DNA of 10,275 nt from CAITSH01 sp964385505 (lineage in GTDB: Bacteria; Pseudomonadota; Gammaproteobacteria; Burkholderiales; SG8-39), in assembly GCA_964385505.1 (NCBI GenBank), contig CAYLPI010000144.1, positions 1-10,275 of the forward strand, read 5' to 3'. Below are positions 6,593-10,275 of the stretch, piece after piece (position 1 is the first letter of the stretch; each line of letters opens with the position of its first letter). The notes under the pieces are model-generated. The model had not been told where the DNA came from. It did not search any database and saw nothing but the letters and a program-made list of their open reading frames with translations. A program made the position numbers and the translations under genes.

Positions 6593-7566
6593 TGTGGCGT
6601 CAGTCCGGAACTCTTGATGAGTTGCCCCCACATGGCGACATTGGAGGCCATTTTGTCGCGCAACGCCGCCGGCACGGCGAACTTCGCCTCGTAGGGCGTG
6701 GCATCCCAGGAATGCATCTTGGCTATCAGTTCCGGATCGCGCAGCGCGGCCTGCAGCGCCGCGGACAGGCGGTCAACGATGGGCTTGGGCGTGCCGGCCG
6801 GCGCAAACAAGCCATACCAGACGGTCATCGCAGCAAGGTCGTTCAGGCCGCCCTCGGCCGAATAAGGCACTGCAGGCAGGCTCTCGATGCGCTTGTTGCC
6901 GGTGACGACAAAGGCGTTCACGGCACCGCCCTTGACCTGCGCCACGCTGCCGCCGGTGCTGTCGCACATCAGGTCAACACGGCCGCTCTGGATGTCGACA
7001 TAGGCGGGCGCCGAACCCTTGTACTGCACCATCGTGACCTTGGCGCCTACGGCCTTCTCGAACAGCATCGCGCACAGGTGGGTACCGCTGCCCATGCCCG
7101 AGGAGGCCATGGTGACCTTGTCGCCGTTCTTGCGCACGTACTCGATCAGCTCTTTGCTGTTGTTTGCCGGCAGGTGCTTGCCACCCACCACCAGCATCGG
7201 GATCTCGGCGATCAGGCCGATGTGCTCGTAGCTCTTTACCGGATCGAACTGCAGGTTTTTGTACAGCGCCGGCGCCGTCGAAAGTCCGATGTGGTTCATC
7301 AGGACGGTGTACCCGTCCGGTGCAGCCTGCGCCACCTGTCGCGAACCGAGCACGCTGCCGGCGCCGGCAGGATTGGTCACCGTGATTGGCTGGCCGAGGT
7401 TTTTGCGCATCGCCTCGGCAAGAACGCGCGCCATCAGGTCGGCGCCGCCGCCGACGGAATAAGGCATCACCAGCGTGATCGGTTTGCTCGGCCAGGATTC
7501 CTGTGCCGAAGCGACACCGGCAGACAGCAGCAGTCCGGCCATTGCGCCCAACAAATGACTTTTCAT
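6589..7566 (-). CDS. Bug/TctC-family periplasmic solute-binding receptor
   Basis: A 325-residue secreted binding protein. The signal peptide MKSHLLGAMAGLLLSAG ends at ASA (19-21), with cleavage before Gln22. The mature protein opens with WPSKPITLVMPYSVGGGADLMAR, the standard Bug start, followed by VTNPAGAGSVLGSR, AAPDGYTVL and FDPVKSYEHIG, then YKGSAPAYVDIQSGRVDLM and APAGTPKPIVDRL. Together these are diagnostic of the family. Bug proteins bind carboxylates, amino acids or aromatic acids in a Venus-flytrap fold and are greatly expanded in Burkholderiales, mostly without their own TctA/TctB transporter, as here. The ligand cannot be deduced from the sequence. The start is fixed by the signal peptide and a strong AGGAGAA site. 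The 65-bp gap to the upstream aminotransferase gene has no terminator, and the stop overlaps the reductase start by 4 nt. Confidence 0.95.
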   Translation of the reverse strand: MKSHLLGAMAGLLLSAGVASAQESWPSKPITLVMPYSVGGGADLMARVLAEAMRKNLGQPITVTNPAGAGSVLGSRQVAQAAPDGYTVLMNHIGLSTAPALYKNLQFDPVKSYEHIGLIAEIPMLVVGGKHLPANNSKELIEYVRKNGDKVTMASSGMGSGTHLCAMLFEKAVGAKVTMVQYKGSAPAYVDIQSGRVDLMCDSTGGSVAQVKGGAVNAFVVTGNKRIESLPAVPYSAEGGLNDLAAMTVWYGLFAPAGTPKPIVDRLSAALQAALRDPELIAKMHSWDATPYEAKFAVPAALRDKMASNVAMWGQLIKSSGLTPQ

Positions 7567-7571
7567 GTTTA

Positions 7572-7578
7572 TTCTCCT
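7572..7578 (-). promoter_or_regulatory. Strong ribosome binding site of the Bug receptor gene
   Basis: AGGAGAA lies 5 nt before ATG 7566. It is the best Shine-Dalgarno match in the cluster, which fits the high expression expected of a periplasmic receptor, and it decides the start over the in-frame codon at 7605. Confidence 0.75.
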
Positions 7579-7631
7579 AGTTAGGTGGTGCAACAACACG
7601 TCCATCCTCTTGCCATTTCTACTTGCGCCCC

Positions 7632-8978
7632 TCAGGCCCGATGCATGCCCGCAGCAATGACATGCTCGATGCGCTCCAGCGTCTGGTCTATATCCTGTTC
7701 GGTGTGCGCCGCCGACACCCGCCCTTCCGCGCCGGGTTTGAAAAACACGCCCTGCGTCATCAGCGCAATGTGGAAACGGCGGCGCATTGCAATGTCGCTT
7801 TTCGCCTCGTCGCGATGATCCCGCGGCGGCCGCTCGATGCCAAAATACACCTGGAACATGCAGCCGAGCTGGTTGACCACAGCAGGCTGGCCGTGGCGCG
7901 CAAAAATACCGCGCAGGCCGGCAGCGGCGCGCGCCGCCAGCGCTGCGGCGTGCTTTTGCGCCCTGCCGTCGGCCAGTTGCTCCAGCGTGGCGAGGCCGGC
8001 GGCCATCACTGCAACGTTACCGCTGTAGGTGCCGAAGATCTCGACGCGCCTGTCTAGCGGACGCTGCGGATCGAGCACGTCCATCACTTCGCGCCGCCCG
8101 GCCACCGCACCGACCGGGAAGCCGCCGCCCAGCACCTTGCCGAGCAGCGTGATGTCGGGCAGCACGCCGACGAGCTCCTGCACGCCGCCCGGCGCCATGC
8201 GAAAGCCGGTGACGATCTCGTCATAGATCAGCACCGCACCCAGTTCGTCGCACAGCGCGCGCAACCCGCGCAAGAAGGCCGGTTCCGCGGCGATGACACC
8301 GGAAATGGGTTCAAGAATCACACCGGCGAGATCGCTGCCATGCCGGCGCAGGATCTCGGCGGTACGCTCGAGGTCGTTGTAAGGACAGACCAGCGTGTCG
8401 GCATAGGCCGAGGCCGGGATGCCGCTGCAGTCGGGCCGGTCAAAGGGCGAGCGATATCCCATGTGCAGCCCGTCGACAACGCCATGGAAAGTACCCTCGA
8501 AGCGCGCAATCTTGTTGCGGCCGGTGTAGCCGCGCGCAACGCGCAGCGCATGGGCCGCCGCCTCGGAGCCCGAGTTGGTAAAGCGCACGAGATCGGCCGA
8601 GGGTACCAGCTCCACCACCTTGGCCGCGAGCCTGCCGATGAGATCGTGGCTGACGCCAAAATGCGTACCGCGCTCGAGTACCGCCGACACTGCGGCCGCC
8701 ACCGCCTTGTTGGCGTGGCCCATGAACATGGTGCCGTTGGCCACCCAGTAATCGATGTACTCATTGCCGTCGACATCGGTGAGGTGGCAGCCGGATGCGC
8801 GGTCTACGTGCAGCGGATAAGGCGGCCAGAAACGGTTGGAGTGGGTCACACCGCCGGGCAGGAATTTCAGCGCCTCGGCATGCTGCCGCGCCGAGCCGGG
8901 CGTGCGCGCCCGGTACAACGCATCGACATCTGCGGCGGACATTCTGTCCATTGCGGACGCGGCTGCGATCTCAGGCAT
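7632..8978 (-). CDS. Class III PLP aminotransferase, glutamate-1-semialdehyde aminomutase-like
   Basis: A 448-residue fold-type I PLP enzyme, predicted cytoplasmic. Visible family motifs are FLPGGVTHSNRF, TDVDGNEYIDYW, FTNSGSEAAAHALRVAR (cofactor phosphate cup), FEGTFHG (His165, stacking on the ring), VILEPISG, LIYDEIVTGFR (Asp253, pairing with the pyridine nitrogen), LLGKVLGGGFPVGAVAG (Schiff-base Lys281) and FGTYSGN. The layout is that of HemL-type aminomutases and related amino-acid aminotransferases or decarboxylating relatives. The operon setting, with a Bug receptor and an amidohydrolase rather than tetrapyrrole genes, argues for a catabolic amino-group transfer or shift instead of haem synthesis; this is inference. 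ATG 8978 overlaps the upstream amidohydrolase gene by 8 nt (ATGCCTGA) and has GAGGGAG 7 nt upstream. ATGs 27 and 36 nt downstream are weaker alternatives. Confidence 0.93.
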   Translation of the reverse strand: MPEIAAASAMDRMSAADVDALYRARTPGSARQHAEALKFLPGGVTHSNRFWPPYPLHVDRASGCHLTDVDGNEYIDYWVANGTMFMGHANKAVAAAVSAVLERGTHFGVSHDLIGRLAAKVVELVPSADLVRFTNSGSEAAAHALRVARGYTGRNKIARFEGTFHGVVDGLHMGYRSPFDRPDCSGIPASAYADTLVCPYNDLERTAEILRRHGSDLAGVILEPISGVIAAEPAFLRGLRALCDELGAVLIYDEIVTGFRMAPGGVQELVGVLPDITLLGKVLGGGFPVGAVAGRREVMDVLDPQRPLDRRVEIFGTYSGNVAVMAAGLATLEQLADGRAQKHAAALAARAAAGLRGIFARHGQPAVVNQLGCMFQVYFGIERPPRDHRDEAKSDIAMRRRFHIALMTQGVFFKPGAEGRVSAAHTEQDIDQTLERIEHVIAAGMHRA

Positions 8979-10095
8979 GCTGCAGCTCCCTCGCGATGCC
9001 CTGCGGCTGCATGGAAAAATACAACTCATTGGCGTTGGCGCCAAGGATCAGGTCCATGTCGCCTGCCGGAATGAAATCGCAGTACTTGCGCAGGTAATTG
9101 AGCGACTGCGCGTAGGTGCAGCTACGTTCGATGTTGGGCATGTCGGCACCCCACATGAACTTGGTCGGCCCGGCGCGCTTGAGCGCCTCGCGAACGATGG
9201 GCTGCGCCTCGACATAGGGGTATTCCCAGCCGCTGCCGTACAAAATGGGAAACAGGAACTCGGTGGCAACCATGGGGTGGCGGATCAGCGACCACAGTTC
9301 TTCGGGAATCACCCCGGGCGAACTGAAGGCGCTGCTCGGGAAACCATGTGTCAGCACGTGGCGGATGCGCGGGAAGCGCCTGATCAGGGCATGCAGGCGC
9401 ATCACTTCTTCCATGTACGCGGCATGGCTGGTGCGGCGCACCGCGATGCGAATATCCCACAACACCGGAATGCCGAGGGCCTGCACCTCCTCCCAGAACG
9501 CGTCGTACTTCGTATCATCAAGGTGGTTTTTATAATTGCTCTTGCCGTAGCCGTTACACTCGAAATACAGCGCCGTCAGGCCAAGCTCCTTCACCGCGTG
9601 GCGCATCTGGTCGATCTGCGCCGTCTGGTCGGCGGCATCCTCATCAACCGCGGTGCAGGCGCGAAACTTGTCAGGCCAGCGGCGCACGCAGCCGGACAGG
9701 TATTCGTTGGTGAGTCCGTACATCTTGGCGAACTGCAGCATGCCCTTGTCGACGCCGACGTACTGCATTTGCGCCAGCATGCGCTCCGGCTTTGCTTCCA
9801 TCACCTCGAGCGAGACCGGGAAAAACTGGATGTAGTAGGGCTCGTCGTCCTTTTCCCACTCAAAACGGCCGTAAGGTCCGACGCGGAAATTCACATCGAG
9901 CAAGCCGGGAAAACCCGGCGTCTTGCCATCCCACAAGGTCGGCCCGGAAGCGAGGCCATTGTCGCTAAAGCGTCGCCCGCCCTGCGGGTGTGTAGTCATG
10001 TGCCGCTGAATGTGGCGCAGGTGGTCGGCTTCCGATTGGTAGACGCCCTTGTTGCTGAGGTATGGGAAGGCGTGCGCGTGCGCGTCGATGATCAT
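8971..10095 (-). CDS. Amidohydrolase-2 family metal-dependent hydrolase/decarboxylase
   Basis: A 374-residue TIM-barrel enzyme, predicted cytoplasmic, starting with MIIDAHAHAF, whose His6 and His8 are the HxH metal ligands on strand 1. LTHG (His250) and WGADMP (Asp318) supply the later conserved His and Asp, and ILGANANELY near the C-terminus is typical of the PF04909 family that includes ACMSD, gamma-resorcylate decarboxylase and 4-oxalomesaconate hydratase. Where family members usually have a His after strand 5 (for example PVFVHP), this protein has IPVLWDIRI, so the ligand may be Asp214 or absent. Members hydrolyse lactones or amides, or decarboxylate aromatic or dicarboxylic acids; the exact reaction is not readable here. 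AAGGAG lies 9 nt before the ATG. The start overlaps the preceding gene's stop by one base (TGATG), and the 3' end overlaps the aminotransferase start. Confidence 0.92.
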   Translation of the reverse strand: MIIDAHAHAFPYLSNKGVYQSEADHLRHIQRHMTTHPQGGRRFSDNGLASGPTLWDGKTPGFPGLLDVNFRVGPYGRFEWEKDDEPYYIQFFPVSLEVMEAKPERMLAQMQYVGVDKGMLQFAKMYGLTNEYLSGCVRRWPDKFRACTAVDEDAADQTAQIDQMRHAVKELGLTALYFECNGYGKSNYKNHLDDTKYDAFWEEVQALGIPVLWDIRIAVRRTSHAAYMEEVMRLHALIRRFPRIRHVLTHGFPSSAFSSPGVIPEELWSLIRHPMVATEFLFPILYGSGWEYPYVEAQPIVREALKRAGPTKFMWGADMPNIERSCTYAQSLNYLRKYCDFIPAGDMDLILGANANELYFSMQPQGIARELQHA

Positions 10096-10275
10096 CAGTC
10101 AATGCTCCTTGATGGATTGCCCGCCGGCCGTGCCGGTGCATGCAGCTTTTTCGAAATCCGCGCCGAGCACCGGGCAACGGCGCGGCCGTGGGTGGCAACG
10201 CTGCGCGTGCTCAACTGCGCCGCCGGCAGCGCACTGGTGACCGCGGCGAGGGCGTAACCGTCGCGCGAAAGAATG
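10095..10275 (-). CDS. C-terminal fragment of an upstream gene, probably an IclR-family regulator
   Basis: The last 59 codons of a frame entering from the right edge and ending in TGA (10097-10095), which shares one base with the amidohydrolase ATG. It shows the strong G/C third-position bias of the neighbouring genes, unlike the other two frames. The residues DGYALAAVTSALPAAQLS followed by a helical tail (HGRAVARCSARISKKL) match the shape of the final strand and helix of an IclR effector-binding domain. That is a weak, pattern-level match. An IclR regulator in first position would fit a catabolic operon, probably controlling it. Another family remains possible. Confidence 0.5.
   Translation of the reverse strand, partial: ILSRDGYALAAVTSALPAAQLSTRSVATHGRAVARCSARISKKLHAPARPAGNPSRSID

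Noticed and set aside
5516..7584. Long plus-strand open frames over the reductase and receptor genes
   Set aside because: They are antisense to genes with complete catalytic and signal-peptide motifs; the composition is that of reverse-complement high-GC coding sequence.
7632..8978. Calling the aminotransferase HemL of haem synthesis
   Set aside because: The motifs are shared by many catabolic class III enzymes, and the neighbours are catabolic and transport genes; the symbol would overstate the evidence.
8836..10257. A 473-codon plus-strand open frame
   Set aside because: It covers the amidohydrolase and part of the aminotransferase on the opposite strand, both with clear active-site motifs; it lacks any recognisable domain.
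1..10275. CRISPR arrays, tRNA or rRNA genes, insertion sequences and phage genes
   Set aside because: I saw no regularly spaced repeats, no RNA gene signatures, and no transposase or integrase motifs on either strand.

Overview
The window is a GC-rich stretch of bacterial chromosome from a draft assembly. The GC-rich codon use, the orphan Bug/TctC-type solute receptor and the RcnB/CigR-like periplasmic protein suggest a betaproteobacterium, probably of the order Burkholderiales. This is an inference from gene content; there is no rRNA or other direct taxonomic marker. Every gene I can support lies on the minus strand, so the window reads right to left. Long open frames on the plus strand are antisense shadows of high-GC genes.

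Right part (10275 to about 4466): a tightly packed gene cluster. It holds the tail of an IclR-like regulator, an amidohydrolase-2 family enzyme, a class III PLP aminotransferase related to glutamate-1-semialdehyde aminomutase, a Bug/TctC periplasmic receptor, an aldo/keto reductase, and a fold-type II PLP enzyme of the D-cysteine desulfhydrase/ACC deaminase family. Three junctions overlap (1, 8 and 4 nt) and the other two gaps are about 65 nt with no terminator, so this looks like one operon. The contents suggest uptake and breakdown of an organic-acid or amino compound under a local regulator. The substrate cannot be read from the sequence, and no TctA/TctB membrane partners are present.

Middle part (4340 to 2559): a MarC-family membrane protein follows, then a 330-bp intergenic region with two short-spacer palindromes, then a small secreted RcnB/CigR-like protein. 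That last gene is interrupted by exactly 100 Ns. The 55 bp on the left edge of the gap are repeated exactly on the right edge. Removing the Ns and one repeat copy gives one clean 184-residue reading frame, so the gap is almost certainly a scaffolding artefact. A perfect 18-bp stem terminator ends this gene.

Left part (2528 to 1): a large unorthodox sensor kinase that runs off the window. It has a six-helix membrane region, PAS, HisKA, HATPase, receiver and Hpt domains. It has no Shine-Dalgarno sequence, and its start is immediately preceded by a perfect 7-bp inverted repeat enclosing a -10-like TAGAAT.
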